A stretch of 64,000 nucleotides of DNA, from NCBI RefSeq assembly GCF_000183425.1, contig NC_014759.1:2015001-2079000 (forward strand), read 5' to 3'. The stretch is from Marivirga tractuosa DSM 4126 (lineage in GTDB: Bacteria > Bacteroidota > Bacteroidia > Cytophagales > Cyclobacteriaceae). The notes below the pieces were generated by a model, which made no database searches, had not been told where the DNA came from, and was given only the letters and a program-made list of their open reading frames with translations. The position numbers and the translations under genes were made by a program. This document shows, piece by piece, positions 16,842 through 25,150 of the stretch; the stretch's first letter is position 1; each line of letters opens with the position of its first letter.

Positions 16842-17822
16842 TTATTGAAAAATATTTTTCCAGGTTCCTTTTAGTCGATTGTATTTGATTGTAGAGGGTA
16901 ATGCTTTCCAAAAATACTGGTTGATTTCCACTGCAAATGAGGGCTGCATATAGCAATTAATAGCACATCCTTCACATTCTGGAAGTCTTCCTTCTAATGC
17001 TGCTAAATTCTGTACTTCATCAGATTTATACAATGTGAATAAATCTCCATTGATAGGATATTGTTTTTTCCCAAGATGATAACACGGCAACACTAATTCA
17101 TTTTTTGGAGAAATCACTAAAGAAGATGAAGCCGCTTTGCAAACTGGGTCGGTGACATGATTTCCGCCATTTTTTCTCAATTCTATGAAAGCTTCATTCA
17201 AATAAATATTTTTCTTTTTGCCCATTCGGGTGAGGTAATTCAAATTATCATTTGTTAAACCTCCTCCTGTTTCCACCGCATTATAATCGAAAATAGGATT
17301 GACTATTAAAACCAGATCATTGGGCAAGCAGATGGATTCATAAACTTTCTCCAGTTCCTCAATATTTTCGTTCATAGCAGTGAACAAAACATCGGGCTTC
17401 TCCCCTAGCTTTTTTGCTACCTCTATTGATTTCATCACAAAATCAAAACAGCCTACACCTCTCACTTCATCATGCTGCTGAGCGTCTGCAAAATCTAATG
17501 AGAAATGAAGCATATCTACCATGCCTTTCAATTTATCCGCTTTTTTGGGATAGAGCAAGCCGTTAGTCGTAAGGGTAGTGATAAAGCCTATTTCTTTAGC
17601 CATCATCAGAAAATCATGGATTTCATTGTGTAAAAGAGGTTCACCTCCAGTGAAATCAATTACCTTAACACCTAACCTTTTGAGATCTTTAAGATTTTGC
17701 TTTACATCCGCTTTATTAATGTAAGGACTAGGTTTTTCCCAGATATCACAAAAATGGCAACTGGCATTGCAGCGATAAGTTACATAATAATTACATAAAA
17801 CAGGCTTCCTTATTAGACGCAT
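16842..17822 (-). CDS. Radical SAM protein with C-terminal cysteine cluster
   Basis: The 326-residue protein carries the radical SAM 4Fe-4S motif CNASCHFC (Cys18, Cys22, Cys25), preceded by NYYVTYR, and the SAM-binding FTGGEPLLH. The C-terminal part has additional cysteines in DPVCKAASS, VLPCYHLG and PECEGCAINC, which resemble the auxiliary cluster of SPASM/twitch enzymes. Such proteins modify peptides, cofactors or sugars. The gene is alone, and I see no precursor peptide or partner, so the substrate is open. Confidence 0.85.
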   Translation of the reverse strand: MRLIRKPVLCNYYVTYRCNASCHFCDIWEKPSPYINKADVKQNLKDLKRLGVKVIDFTGGEPLLHNEIHDFLMMAKEIGFITTLTTNGLLYPKKADKLKGMVDMLHFSLDFADAQQHDEVRGVGCFDFVMKSIEVAKKLGEKPDVLFTAMNENIEELEKVYESICLPNDLVLIVNPIFDYNAVETGGGLTNDNLNYLTRMGKKKNIYLNEAFIELRKNGGNHVTDPVCKAASSSLVISPKNELVLPCYHLGKKQYPINGDLFTLYKSDEVQNLAALEGRLPECEGCAINCYMQPSFAVEINQYFWKALPSTIKYNRLKGTWKNIFQ

Positions 17823-17978
17823 TTTGCTAATTTAGAAAGAAGGCTTTCGAAATACTAAAATGACATCAGGAAATGAACATAATTTTTAGAATACTCCATA
17901 TACTAACCGAGGATAGCTTGACTGCTTCCGGCAGGAATAAAATTTATTGAATTCTCACATAGGGATCCCTTTGGGGCA

Positions 17979-17995
17979 TCCCAGTAAATACGGGA
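17979..17995. repeat. Short dispersed CCCG-type hairpin, copy B
   Basis: TCCC and GGGA pair around a nine-base centre, followed by CAAG, in the gap upstream of the HEAT-like gene. A second small palindrome, GGGATCCC, lies just before it. It resembles the copies at 13352, 25632 and 35092. Confidence 0.4.
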
Positions 17996-18035
17996 CAAGT
18001 TGTGACCCTTGGTAATAAAATTATAGACATGAATT

Positions 18036-18554
18036 ATGGATTTGAGAACAAAATTAAAAACTAGAATTAGCAAGGAGGGAATAGAAAATCTAATTCAAAC
18101 AGTAAATAATGACAGGATTTCTATAGAGGAAATAATTGATCTCCTTAAAAATAGGGAAACACAATTTCAAGCATCTTGGCTGATGACCCACTTGGTCGAA
18201 AAAACCCCAAGTATTTTAAATCATACACATATTAGTCAACTGGCGAAAATTATAGAAAACACTAAACTAGAAGGTTTAGAGCGAAACATATGGCGCATAC
18301 TAAATTTTGTAGAAATACCACCAAAGCTCCATGAAGGTTTGATAAACCTAGCATTTGAAAAGCTAGAAGACCACAAAACTGCAGTAGCAATTCAAGTTTT
18401 CTCAATGAGCGTATTAGAAAAACTTCTGGTCAATAAAATGGAATTGCAATTGGCCTTAAAGGCAGTATTAGAACTAAAAATGGAGCGTCAACCAACCCCA
18501 GGATTAAGATCAAGAGCCACCAAGATCATCAATAAGATCAATTCAAAAATTTAA
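18036..18554 (+). CDS. HEAT-repeat-like all-helical protein, function unknown
   Basis: The 172-residue soluble protein has no signal peptide. It reads as five or six amphipathic helical pairs with regularly spaced leucine and isoleucine residues, for example around EEIIDLLKNRETQFQASWL, ISQLAKIIENT and LHEGLINLAFEKLEDHKTAV. This suggests a HEAT/Armadillo-type protein-binding scaffold. I recognise no catalytic motif. It is monocistronic and convergent with accD, whose terminator separates them. Confidence 0.6.
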   Translation: MDLRTKLKTRISKEGIENLIQTVNNDRISIEEIIDLLKNRETQFQASWLMTHLVEKTPSILNHTHISQLAKIIENTKLEGLERNIWRILNFVEIPPKLHEGLINLAFEKLEDHKTAVAIQVFSMSVLEKLLVNKMELQLALKAVLELKMERQPTPGLRSRATKIINKINSKI

Positions 18555-18587
18555 AATCATAAAAGAAAGCACCGATTTTCGGAAAGG

Positions 18588-18618
18588 CAAAAAAAATGCC
18601 ATTTGTTCAGAATGGCAT
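18588..18618 (-). terminator. Terminator of accD
   Basis: ATGCCATT (18596-18603) pairs with AATGGCAT (18611-18618) across a seven-base loop. On the minus strand the stem is followed by a run of T, from the A-run at 18590-18596. It lies about 25 bases past the accD stop codon. Confidence 0.75.
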
Positions 18619-18642
18619 GTACAAGATCTAATTAACTAACTT

Positions 18643-19482
18643 TTATTTCAACATCTTTAATAAAGTAGTTAACTTATTTTTCAATTGTCTTCTGTCCACT
18701 ATAAAGTCTAAAAAGCCATGGTCTAAAACAAATTCAGCACTTTGAAAGCCTTTAGGTAAATCCTTCCCTATGGTTTCACGGATTACTCTTGGTCCAGCAA
18801 AACCGATTAAAGCACCAGGCTCTGCAATGTTAAAATCACCCAACATCGCGTAAGATGCCGTAACACCGCCAGTGGTCGGATCTGTTAATAAAGAAATATA
18901 CGGAATTTTAGCCTCAGAAAGCTGGGCTAATTTAGCTGAGGTTTTAGCCATTTGCATTAGCGAGAATCCTGCTTCCATCATTCTAGCACCACCTGACTTA
19001 GAAATCATTAAGAATGGCATTTTCTTTTTGATGGAGTAATCAATTGCTCGAGCAATTTTCTCTCCTACAACTGAACCCATCGAACCTCCGATAAAACTGA
19101 AGTCCATACAGGCTACACACAAATCCATTCCATTCATTGTACCATGAGCGGCTCGAACTGCATCTTTTAAGTCAGTCTTCTCCTGAGATTGTTTTATTCT
19201 AACTGGATAAGGCTTGCTATCAACAAATTCAAGCGGATCAGCGGAGCTCATGTCTTTATCCAGCTCAGTAAATTTATTGTCATCAAAAAGAATCTCAAAA
19301 TATTCTTTAGAACCAATTCGAACGTGATATTCATCATCAGGACTTACATAAGCGTTTTCCTTAAGCTCACGCATGTGAATGATTTTACCACCTGGTGTTT
19401 TATACCACAATCCGTCTGGTGCTTCTTTTTTATTTTCTGTGGGAGTTAATATCCCTTTATTTTGTCGCTTAAACCAAGCCAT
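18643..19482 (-). CDS. accD: Acetyl-CoA carboxylase carboxyltransferase subunit beta, lacking the zinc ribbon
   Basis: With AccA this 279-residue subunit transfers CO2 from biotin to acetyl-CoA, the committed step of fatty acid synthesis. The crotonase-like core is clear: [33 protein letters not shown], and the [14 protein letters not shown] / [13 protein letters not shown] region. The N-terminus starts [11 protein letters not shown] as usual. The four zinc-ribbon cysteines of the E. coli protein are absent: TPGGK and VSPDDEYH stand where CDSCG and CPKCDHH occur. I recall the same loss in other Bacteroidota AccD proteins. It is monocistronic with its own promoter and terminator. Confidence 0.93.
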   Translation of the reverse strand: MAWFKRQNKGILTPTENKKEAPDGLWYKTPGGKIIHMRELKENAYVSPDDEYHVRIGSKEYFEILFDDNKFTELDKDMSSADPLEFVDSKPYPVRIKQSQEKTDLKDAVRAAHGTMNGMDLCVACMDFSFIGGSMGSVVGEKIARAIDYSIKKKMPFLMISKSGGARMMEAGFSLMQMAKTSAKLAQLSEAKIPYISLLTDPTTGGVTASYAMLGDFNIAEPGALIGFAGPRVIRETIGKDLPKGFQSAEFVLDHGFLDFIVDRRQLKNKLTTLLKMLK

Positions 19483-19531
19483 ATTGTTTCAAATTTTATC
19501 AAAACCTATAACAGGTTTTTTGTTGGAGGGT

Positions 19532-19563
19532 CAAAGATAAATGAATTGATGGTCAATTGCCAA
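19532..19563 (-). promoter_or_regulatory. accD promoter
   Basis: On the minus strand TTG (19561-19563) is followed after 21 bases by TATCTTTG (19532-19539), a perfect Bacteroidota -7 element. It lies about 50 bases upstream of the accD start codon. Confidence 0.6.
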
Positions 19564-19768
19564 AGTAAAAGTTTAAAACCCTTCCTGATTAGTAAATTTA
19601 CATTATATCTTTTACAAAACGTTTAAATTACATATTGTTTTCGGTTTACTTTGTTCTTTACATTGACAAACACCATCAATACCACCTAACAAACGTTAGT
19701 AACTGATTTACAGGGCATTAAAAATAATGCTAAAAATTTTGTTGGGAAATATAAACCCACCAAATTTA

Positions 19769-19788
19769 CGGAATGAACGTTCATTCCG
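19769..19788. promoter_or_regulatory. Perfect 20-bp palindrome over the tetR start codon (probable TetR operator)
   Basis: The half-site CGGAATGAAC is followed without spacer by its reverse complement. The ATG of the TetR gene (19773-19775) lies inside the left half. TetR dimers bind such palindromes, so the protein probably represses its own gene by sitting on the initiation region. Confidence 0.75.
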
Positions 19789-20363
19789 CATTACAAAATA
19801 AACTCGATAAAAAGACATTGATATTGGAAACCACTTTAGATCTTATTTCTGAAAATGGTTTTCATGGAACCCCTATTTCGATGATCGCTGAAAAAGCAGG
19901 AATAGGCGCAGGTACGATTTATCGATATTTTGAGAATAAGGAAGATTTGATAAACGAATTGTTCAAAGAAATTAAAAGACGCGTGATGCATGCCATGCTA
20001 TCTGACTATGATGAAAGCAAAAGTTTTAAGGTTAGATTTAAGCACCTTTGGATGAATTTAATCCATTACTTCATGGATAATCCCAAAGCTTTTCAATTTA
20101 TAGAACAACACCGATATGCATCTTATATGAGCAAATTGACAAGAGAGGAAAGCTTTATGATCATGTCTCCGGTCATGATGTTTTTTATTGAAGCCAAAAG
20201 GGAAAAAGCCATGAAAGATTTGCCGGTCTATACCATCATTTCCCTATCGTATGGACCAATTACCTCTTTGGCAAAATTACAAATTGACCATGAACAACAA
20301 TTAAGTGCGGAACGGATAGAACAAGCAGCAGATGCATGCTGGGATGCAGTAAGAAGAATTTAA
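19773..20363 (+). CDS. TetR/AcrR family transcriptional regulator
   Basis: The 196-residue regulator shows the N-terminal TetR helix-turn-helix: ETTLDLISENGFHGTPISMI, then AEKAGIGAGTIYRYFENKED, with the canonical GTIYRYFENKE recognition helix. The C-terminal half is the variable helical ligand-binding domain. It lies 29 bases before a ketoacyl synthase gene in the same direction. That pairing suggests control of an acyl-modification or lipid function. The start codon is embedded in the operator-like palindrome 19769-19788; no better in-frame ATG occurs before the DNA-binding domain. Confidence 0.93.
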   Translation: MNVHSALQNKLDKKTLILETTLDLISENGFHGTPISMIAEKAGIGAGTIYRYFENKEDLINELFKEIKRRVMHAMLSDYDESKSFKVRFKHLWMNLIHYFMDNPKAFQFIEQHRYASYMSKLTREESFMIMSPVMMFFIEAKREKAMKDLPVYTIISLSYGPITSLAKLQIDHEQQLSAERIEQAADACWDAVRRI

Positions 20364-20392
20364 AAAGACAATAATATCACAAACATAAAATT

Positions 20393-21469
20393 ATGAAAAC
20401 ACCTAATATAGTTTTTAACGGAATAGGTTCTTATGTACCAGAAAACATAGTACCCAATGCGCATTTTCTAAACCATGAATTCTTCATGGAAGATGGAAAG
20501 CCATTTGATATACCTAATGAGGAAATAATCAAGAAATTCGAAAAGATAACAGGGATAAAGGAACGAAGATATGCCAGTGATGATCAATTAAACTCTGATT
20601 TAGGTCATTTAGCTGCTGAAAACGCCTTAAAAAACAGCACTATAGACAAAGAAGAATTAGATTACATTATATACGCACAAAATTTTGGCGATATAGAAGC
20701 TGGTACAAACCGGATTGACAATATGCCCAGCTTAGCTGCTAAAGTGAAGCATAAATTAAAAATTAAAAATCCAGATGTGGTGTGTTATGATGTGATTTTT
20801 GGGTGCCCGGGCTGGGTACAAGGTGTAATTCAGGCTTATCAAATGATTAGAAGTGGGTTTTGCAGAAACATTATGGTGATAGGAGCCGAAACTTTAAGTA
20901 GATGCGTTGACCCACATGATAGAGATGGAATGATATTTTCTGATGGTGCAGGGGCAACAATTGTTTCTGCCTCTTACGATGACGATCGAAAAGGAATATT
21001 AGGCTTTGCTAACAGAACGGATGCCAATGAAGAATTAAATTATCTGGCTATGGGGAAATCCAATAAACCCAATATGGATGATAACGCCAGATACATCAAA
21101 ATGAAGGGTAGAAAAATCTATGAGTATGCATTGGATGAAGTCGCAACTGCAATACAATCTTCCCTCAAACGATCCGGAATTTTTATGGAAAACATTCAAA
21201 AAGTATTGATCCATCAAGCCAATGAGAAAATGGATGAAGCTATTTTGAGAAAATTAGGCCAATTATATGAGCTAAGGCTGGAAGCAAAGGATATGATGCC
21301 TATGACCATTCAAAAATTTGGTAATAATTCGGTAGCCACAGTTCCGGTTATGCTGGATTTGGTTTTAAAAGGGGAAATTGAAGGACATGAGATCAAAAAA
21401 GGTGATGACATTATTTTAGCCTCAGTTGGTGCTGGCATGCATATTAATGCCATAGTTTACAGAATGTAA
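20393..21469 (+). CDS. 3-oxoacyl-ACP synthase III family protein (KAS III-like)
   Basis: The 358-residue thiolase-fold enzyme has the KAS III triad: Cys138 in VIFGCPGWVQG, a histidine in VLIHQANEKM, and an asparagine in FGNNSVATVPVML. FSDGAGATIVSA also matches the family. It is about 40 residues longer than FabH of E. coli, with an N-terminal insertion around DGKPFDIPNEEI. It is therefore more likely one of the KAS III-like enzymes that use other acyl groups than the primary FabH. Its link with a TetR regulator supports a conditional role. The acyl substrates are unknown. Confidence 0.88.
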   Translation: MKTPNIVFNGIGSYVPENIVPNAHFLNHEFFMEDGKPFDIPNEEIIKKFEKITGIKERRYASDDQLNSDLGHLAAENALKNSTIDKEELDYIIYAQNFGDIEAGTNRIDNMPSLAAKVKHKLKIKNPDVVCYDVIFGCPGWVQGVIQAYQMIRSGFCRNIMVIGAETLSRCVDPHDRDGMIFSDGAGATIVSASYDDDRKGILGFANRTDANEELNYLAMGKSNKPNMDDNARYIKMKGRKIYEYALDEVATAIQSSLKRSGIFMENIQKVLIHQANEKMDEAILRKLGQLYELRLEAKDMMPMTIQKFGNNSVATVPVMLDLVLKGEIEGHEIKKGDDIILASVGAGMHINAIVYRM

Positions 21470-21480
21470 TTTGACAAAAA

Positions 21481-21504
21481 AAAAGACCGCAATTGCGGTC
21501 TTTT
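21481..21504. terminator. Bidirectional terminator between the KAS III-like gene and the acidic lipoprotein gene
   Basis: AAAAGACCGC, the loop AATT, and GCGGTCTTTT form a perfect 10-bp stem 11 bases after the KAS III-like stop codon, with A- and T-runs on its two sides. Confidence 0.9.
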
Positions 21505-21527
21505 AAAAACTTCAAATTGAGAAAGTA

Positions 21528-21809
21528 TTACCCTTCAACTTCTTCCTTAACTTCTTCGGTTGCTTCTTCCATTTCTTCACCAACATCCTCAGCTTTTTCC
21601 TTTCCATCTTCTACACTTTCCTCAACATCTTCTTTCATTTCTTCAGCAGCATCACCTACTTCGTCAGCTGCATCTTCTACTGCATCTTTTACTTCTTCAG
21701 TAGATTCTTCCATTTGCTCTTTAGCTTCTTCTTTTTCGCTCTTGTTATCACATGCAACTACAGCTAATGTAAAAGCACCTAATAAAAATAATGTGAATAA
21801 TTTTTTCAT
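21528..21809 (-). CDS. Small acidic coiled-coil lipoprotein
   Basis: The 93-residue product starts with the lipoprotein signal MKKLFTLFLLGAFTLAVVAC (Cys20 lipidated). The remainder is about 70 residues of Glu, Asp, Lys and Ala in an 11-residue-like rhythm, for example EEVKDAVEDAADEVGDAAEE. This should form a single amphipathic helix, similar to LEA-like or YtxH-like stress proteins. No catalytic features are seen. A minus-strand element close to a promoter (TTTTG, 18 bases, TACATTTA) precedes it. Function unknown. Confidence 0.75.
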   Translation of the reverse strand: MKKLFTLFLLGAFTLAVVACDNKSEKEEAKEQMEESTEEVKDAVEDAADEVGDAAEEMKEDVEESVEDGKEKAEDVGEEMEEATEEVKEEVEG

Positions 21810-21875
21810 AGTTTAATAGATTATGGTTTAAGGTGTAAATGTATCTAATTATTAAGACTGACAAAAGTATATTTA

Positions 21876-23183
21876 CTATTTTTTTCTAAATACGAGCTTA
21901 ACAGGCACCCCTTCAAAGTCAAAATGCTCTCTTAATCTGTTTTCTAAGTAACGCTCATAAGGCGGTTTTATATACTGCGGTAGATTACAGAAGAAAGCAA
22001 AAGTAGGGGTATAAGTAGGTAACTGCGTTGCGTATTTAATCTTAATATGCTTACCCTTTAATGCAGGTGGCGGATATTTTTCAATTTCTTTTAACATAGC
22101 CTCGTTCAGTGCAGAAGTAGTCACTTTCTCGGTTCTGCTAAAATAAATCTTAGTGGCCAATTCTATCGCCTGGAATATCCTTTGCTTTTCAGTTACAGAA
22201 GTAAAAATAATAGGGATGTAATCTAATGGGCCTAGTTTTTCCTGAATTTCCTTCTTGAACTTATCATGAGTCTTGCCATCCTTCTCAATCAAATCCCACT
22301 TATTCACCATAATCATGATGCCCTTTTTATTTTTATGAGCTAGTCCAATAATTTGCATATCCTGGGACTCAAACCCACGAGTAGCATCAATCATGACAAT
22401 ACAGACATCACTATCTTGCAAAGCTTGAATAGCTCTGATAGTTGAATAAAATTCTATATCATCCTTTGTTTTAGTCTTTTTCCTTAGTCCTGCAGTATCC
22501 GTCAAAATAAAATCTTTCCCATATAATTTATAATGGGTGTTGATGGAATCACGAGTTGTACCTGCAATATCCGTTACAATAGTTCGCTCATCTCCCAGCA
22601 AAGCATTTAAAAAGGAAGATTTTCCTGCATTTGGACGACCTAAAATTGCCAATCTTGGAACTCCTTCAAAGGGATCTTTGTGATCATCCTCAGGAAAAAG
22701 GGCTACCACTGCATCCAAAACCTCTCCGGTTCCAGAACCACTAGCTGAAGACATACTGAACACTTCATCGAAGCCCATGCTATAAAATTCACCCGCCATA
22801 TAGCTTTTTTCGGTGTTATCCGCTTTGTTTGCTACGACAAAAACAGGCTTACCGACTTCTCTTACTACATTGGCAAAATCTTTATCCATATCGGTCAGAC
22901 CGGTGTGACAATCAACCATAAAAAGAATAACGGTAGCTTCTTTCAAAGCCTCTTTAACCTGTTTCCTTATTTCCTTTTCGAATATATCGTTGGATCCAGT
23001 CACGTATCCGCCTGTATCAATCACAGTGAATTTTTTACCAATCCATTGCGCCTCACCGTACTGTCTATCGCGCGTTACACCCGATTCGTTATCCATAATC
23101 GCCTGCTTGCGCTCCACTAAACGATTAAAAAAGGTGGATTTACCGACATTCGGTCTCCCTACTATTGCTACTATGTTTGACAT
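21876..23183 (-). CDS. der: Ribosome biogenesis GTPase Der (EngA)
   Basis: The 435-residue protein has two tandem GTPase domains and a C-terminal KH-like domain, the Der architecture needed for 50S subunit maturation. Domain 1 begins AIVGRPNVGKSTFFNRL (residues about 5-21) with DTGGYV and NKAD. Domain 2 begins AILGRPNAGKSSFLNALLG (about 180) with DTAGLRKK and NKWD. It follows era and a four-helix-bundle gene on the same strand, with AATT-type heptamers in between. Confidence 0.96.
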   Translation of the reverse strand: MSNIVAIVGRPNVGKSTFFNRLVERKQAIMDNESGVTRDRQYGEAQWIGKKFTVIDTGGYVTGSNDIFEKEIRKQVKEALKEATVILFMVDCHTGLTDMDKDFANVVREVGKPVFVVANKADNTEKSYMAGEFYSMGFDEVFSMSSASGSGTGEVLDAVVALFPEDDHKDPFEGVPRLAILGRPNAGKSSFLNALLGDERTIVTDIAGTTRDSINTHYKLYGKDFILTDTAGLRKKTKTKDDIEFYSTIRAIQALQDSDVCIVMIDATRGFESQDMQIIGLAHKNKKGIMIMVNKWDLIEKDGKTHDKFKKEIQEKLGPLDYIPIIFTSVTEKQRIFQAIELATKIYFSRTEKVTTSALNEAMLKEIEKYPPPALKGKHIKIKYATQLPTYTPTFAFFCNLPQYIKPPYERYLENRLREHFDFEGVPVKLVFRKK

Positions 23184-23187
23184 TTTT

Positions 23188-23230
23188 AATTACGAATTAA
23201 TAATTTTTTAATTACGAATTGGAAATGAGC
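23188..23230. repeat. Heptamer array, downstream border of four-helix-bundle gene 2 (AATTNNN words)
   Basis: Words AATTACG, AATTAAT, AATTTTTT (eight bases), AATTACG, AATTGGA and AATGAGC follow one another from 23188, four bases after the der start codon, to 23230, just before the end of the four-helix-bundle gene. Confidence 0.8.
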
Positions 23231-23238
23231 ACTGAACT

Positions 23239-23625
23239 TTATTCCATCTTCGCTTTTGTAGTTTTTTGTATTGAACCAATGATTTTTAATATTTCTTCAC
23301 ACTTCTCAATCATAACTGATGCTGTATTAGCTTCTAATAATCCAGAATCTTTTATTAGCCTTAACCAATAATGTGTTTCTCTTGCTTCTTTGTATGAAAT
23401 TGAAAGTTTAGCTAAAAAGTCCTTCCTTGATTGAGCGCCAATCGCTTCCTCGACATTTGCCCCGATAGAAGTACCTGATCTTAATACCTGGGAGGATATC
23501 TCAAAATGAGTTCCCTTTTTTAATAATTGAGCAATTCTAATAACCTCTAGAGCAAATTGATAACTTTTTAATTGAATTACATTTTGCGATTTCATTTTGG
23601 GGATGTTTAGTTGAAAATTTTTCAT
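23239..23625 (-). CDS. Four-helix-bundle protein (23S rRNA intervening-sequence / Avd-like family), copy 2
   Basis: The 128-residue protein carries the family core QVLRSGTSIGANVEEAIGAQ followed by KDFLAKLSISYKEARETHYW and LRLIKDSGLL. It is closer to copy 3 (45312-45659) than to copy 1: the SGTSIGANVEEA and SYKEARETHYWLRLIK stretches are nearly identical. It sits between era and der on their strand and is bordered by AATT-type 7-bp-period repeats on both sides. Function unknown; no reverse transcriptase or rRNA gene is near. Confidence 0.88.
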   Translation of the reverse strand: MKNFQLNIPKMKSQNVIQLKSYQFALEVIRIAQLLKKGTHFEISSQVLRSGTSIGANVEEAIGAQSRKDFLAKLSISYKEARETHYWLRLIKDSGLLEANTASVMIEKCEEILKIIGSIQKTTKAKME

Positions 23626-23660
23626 GAGATGAAGTTAATAAAAACTATCAATGTCATCTC

Positions 23661-23695
23661 AAATTTCCCAATTGATAATTCGTAATTATCTAATA
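23661..23695. repeat. Heptamer array, upstream border of four-helix-bundle gene 2 (NNAATTN words)
   Basis: AAATTTC, CCAATTG, ATAATTC, GTAATTA and TCTAATA abut with an exact 7-base period. They end over the era stop codon (23690-23692). The left border carries the same AATT word in inverted order, so the two borders resemble imperfect terminal inverted repeats. Confidence 0.85.
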
Positions 23696-24574
23696 ACCAA
23701 ATCGCTTCAATTTTAAGTCTTTCTTCCGCCAATCTTGCTCTACTTTTACGAAGGTCTCTAGGTGAATTTGCTTATTGAAAAAAGTTTCTAAATCCTTGCG
23801 GGATTCTATTCCTACTTTTTTAATCGCTTCACCACCTTTACCAATGATAATCCCCTTTTGGGATTTTCTTTCTACATATATTTCTGCTCTTATTCTGATG
23901 ATCGTTTCATCTTCTTTAAACTCTGTCACCACCACCTCACAGCTGTAAGGCACTTCCTTCTTATAATTTTGAAAAATCTTTTCCCTAATGATTTCCTCCA
24001 CAAAGAATTTCTCCGGCTTATCCGTCATTTCTTCTTTAGGAAAATATGGCGGATGAACCGGCAACAAATCCATCAATTTATTAAAAAGCCCATCTATATT
24101 AACCTTTTCGAGAGCTGAGACCATGATTTGATGATCGGGCTCAATAATTTCTGCCCAGTATTTCATTTTATCTTGCGCTTGGGATCCTTTAGATTGATCG
24201 ATTTTATTCATGATCAAGATAATCGGAACTCCACTATTTTTAATTCGGTCGATCAATACATCGCCTTCTTCATATTTTTCATACAAATCTGTTACGAATA
24301 GCATGATGTCAGCATCTTCAAGTGCCGCTTTTACAAAACGCATCATGGAATTGTGCAGCTCATATTGCGGACTTAAAATGCCAGGCGTATCAGAATAAAC
24401 AATTTGAAAGTCTGCTCCACTCAAAATCCCCATAATTCTATGACGAGTCGTTTGAGCTTTAGAAGTAATAATAGAAAGGCGTTCACCCACTAATGCATTC
24501 ATTAAGGTGGATTTCCCCACATTAGGCTTACCCACTATACTTACAAATCCGGCTTTATGCTGATTTTCTGACAT
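23690..24574 (-). CDS. era: GTPase Era
   Basis: The 294-residue Ras-like GTPase binds the 3' end of 16S rRNA and supports 30S assembly. The G domain begins VSIVGKPNVGKSTLMNALVG (about 10-29) with SDTPG and IMNKIDQS. A C-terminal KH domain shows IIIGKGGEAIKKVG. Its start codon is 17 bases downstream of a minus-strand TACCTTTG. It heads the era-(four-helix-bundle)-der operon and diverges from tRNA-fMet. Confidence 0.96.
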   Translation of the reverse strand: MSENQHKAGFVSIVGKPNVGKSTLMNALVGERLSIITSKAQTTRHRIMGILSGADFQIVYSDTPGILSPQYELHNSMMRFVKAALEDADIMLFVTDLYEKYEEGDVLIDRIKNSGVPIILIMNKIDQSKGSQAQDKMKYWAEIIEPDHQIMVSALEKVNIDGLFNKLMDLLPVHPPYFPKEEMTDKPEKFFVEEIIREKIFQNYKKEVPYSCEVVVTEFKEDETIIRIRAEIYVERKSQKGIIIGKGGEAIKKVGIESRKDLETFFNKQIHLETFVKVEQDWRKKDLKLKRFGY

Positions 24575-24592
24575 TAATTAAAATTTATTTTG

Positions 24593-24600
24593 CAAAGGTA
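24593..24600 (-). promoter_or_regulatory. -7 element of the era operon
   Basis: TACCTTTG on the minus strand lies 18 bases before the era start codon, implying a very short leader. A matching upstream TTG at the usual distance is not evident. Confidence 0.5.
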
Positions 24601-24601
24601 C

Positions 24602-24632
24602 TTGATTTTTCGAAAACCTTATCATACCTTTG
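24602..24632 (+). promoter_or_regulatory. tRNA-fMet promoter
   Basis: TTG (24602-24604) is followed after exactly 20 bases by TACCTTTG (24625-24632), the Bacteroidota consensus, about 50 bases before the tRNA 5' end. Confidence 0.75.
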
Positions 24633-24684
24633 TAATCCTTTTGAGAGAAACACGAGAAAAAGTGTTCAAATCAAGAGTTTATAT

Positions 24685-24743
<59 letters not shown>

Positions 24744-24757
<14 letters not shown>

Positions 24758-24800
24758 CTAGAATCACAAACCAGTCTTACTCAAGACTGGTTTTTTTATG
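24744..24800. repeat. Direct repeat A: tRNA-fMet 3' end plus terminator
   Basis: This 57-base segment runs from the last T-loop base of tRNA-fMet through its terminator to the ATG after the T-run. It is repeated with few changes at 25213-25270. The first 17 bases are identical in both. The layout is like attL/attR of elements that enter tRNA 3' ends. Confidence 0.85.
24769..24797 (+). terminator. Terminator of tRNA-fMet
   Basis: AACCAGTCTT pairs with AAGACTGGTT across a four-base loop and is followed by TTTTT. It begins 12 bases after the tRNA. Confidence 0.9.
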
Positions 24801-24830
24801 TCTTGATTTTTTTTTAGATTTTATTTTGCA

Positions 24831-25127
24831 ATGGAATGCTTTGTCTACATAATCTATTCTGAAAAACTTGACCAATTCTACAAAGGGCAAACGCAAAATA
24901 TTCAAAAAAGAATTGAAAGACACAATGCCGGTAGTGAAAAAGCTACTAAAGCTGGTTGCCCTTGGAGATTTATTTGGTCTGGCCAAAAAGATTCAAGGTC
25001 TGAAGCTTTATTGTTAGAAAATAAACTTAAAAACCTATCTAGAAAAAGATTAATCCAGTTTATGTTGAAATACAGTGAAGGCTTCGCAACCCAAAATGAA
25101 CTTTTGTTTATCCAGAAATTATCATGA
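24831..25127 (+). CDS. GIY-YIG nuclease family protein
   Basis: The 98-residue protein is a stand-alone GIY-YIG domain of the UPF0213/YhbQ size class. FVYIIYSEKLDQFYKGQT supplies the two GIY/YIG strands (with YKGQT in place of the common YVGxT). The catalytic arginine is probably in IQKRIERHNAG, and the metal-binding glutamate in SEALLLENKLKN. It lies 34 bases after the tRNA-fMet terminator, inside a segment bounded by direct repeats of the tRNA 3' end. This suggests a role in, or a ride on, a small tRNA-targeting element. That role is inference. Confidence 0.85.
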   Translation: MECFVYIIYSEKLDQFYKGQTQNIQKRIERHNAGSEKATKAGCPWRFIWSGQKDSRSEALLLENKLKNLSRKRLIQFMLKYSEGFATQNELLFIQKLS

Positions 25128-25150
25128 TTGTCACTTGAACAATTCGAGCC

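Noticed and set aside
21493..21816. Ser-rich plus-strand frame opposite the acidic lipoprotein
   Set aside because: It is the antisense of the Glu-rich repeat coding sequence (GAA read as TTC/TCT).
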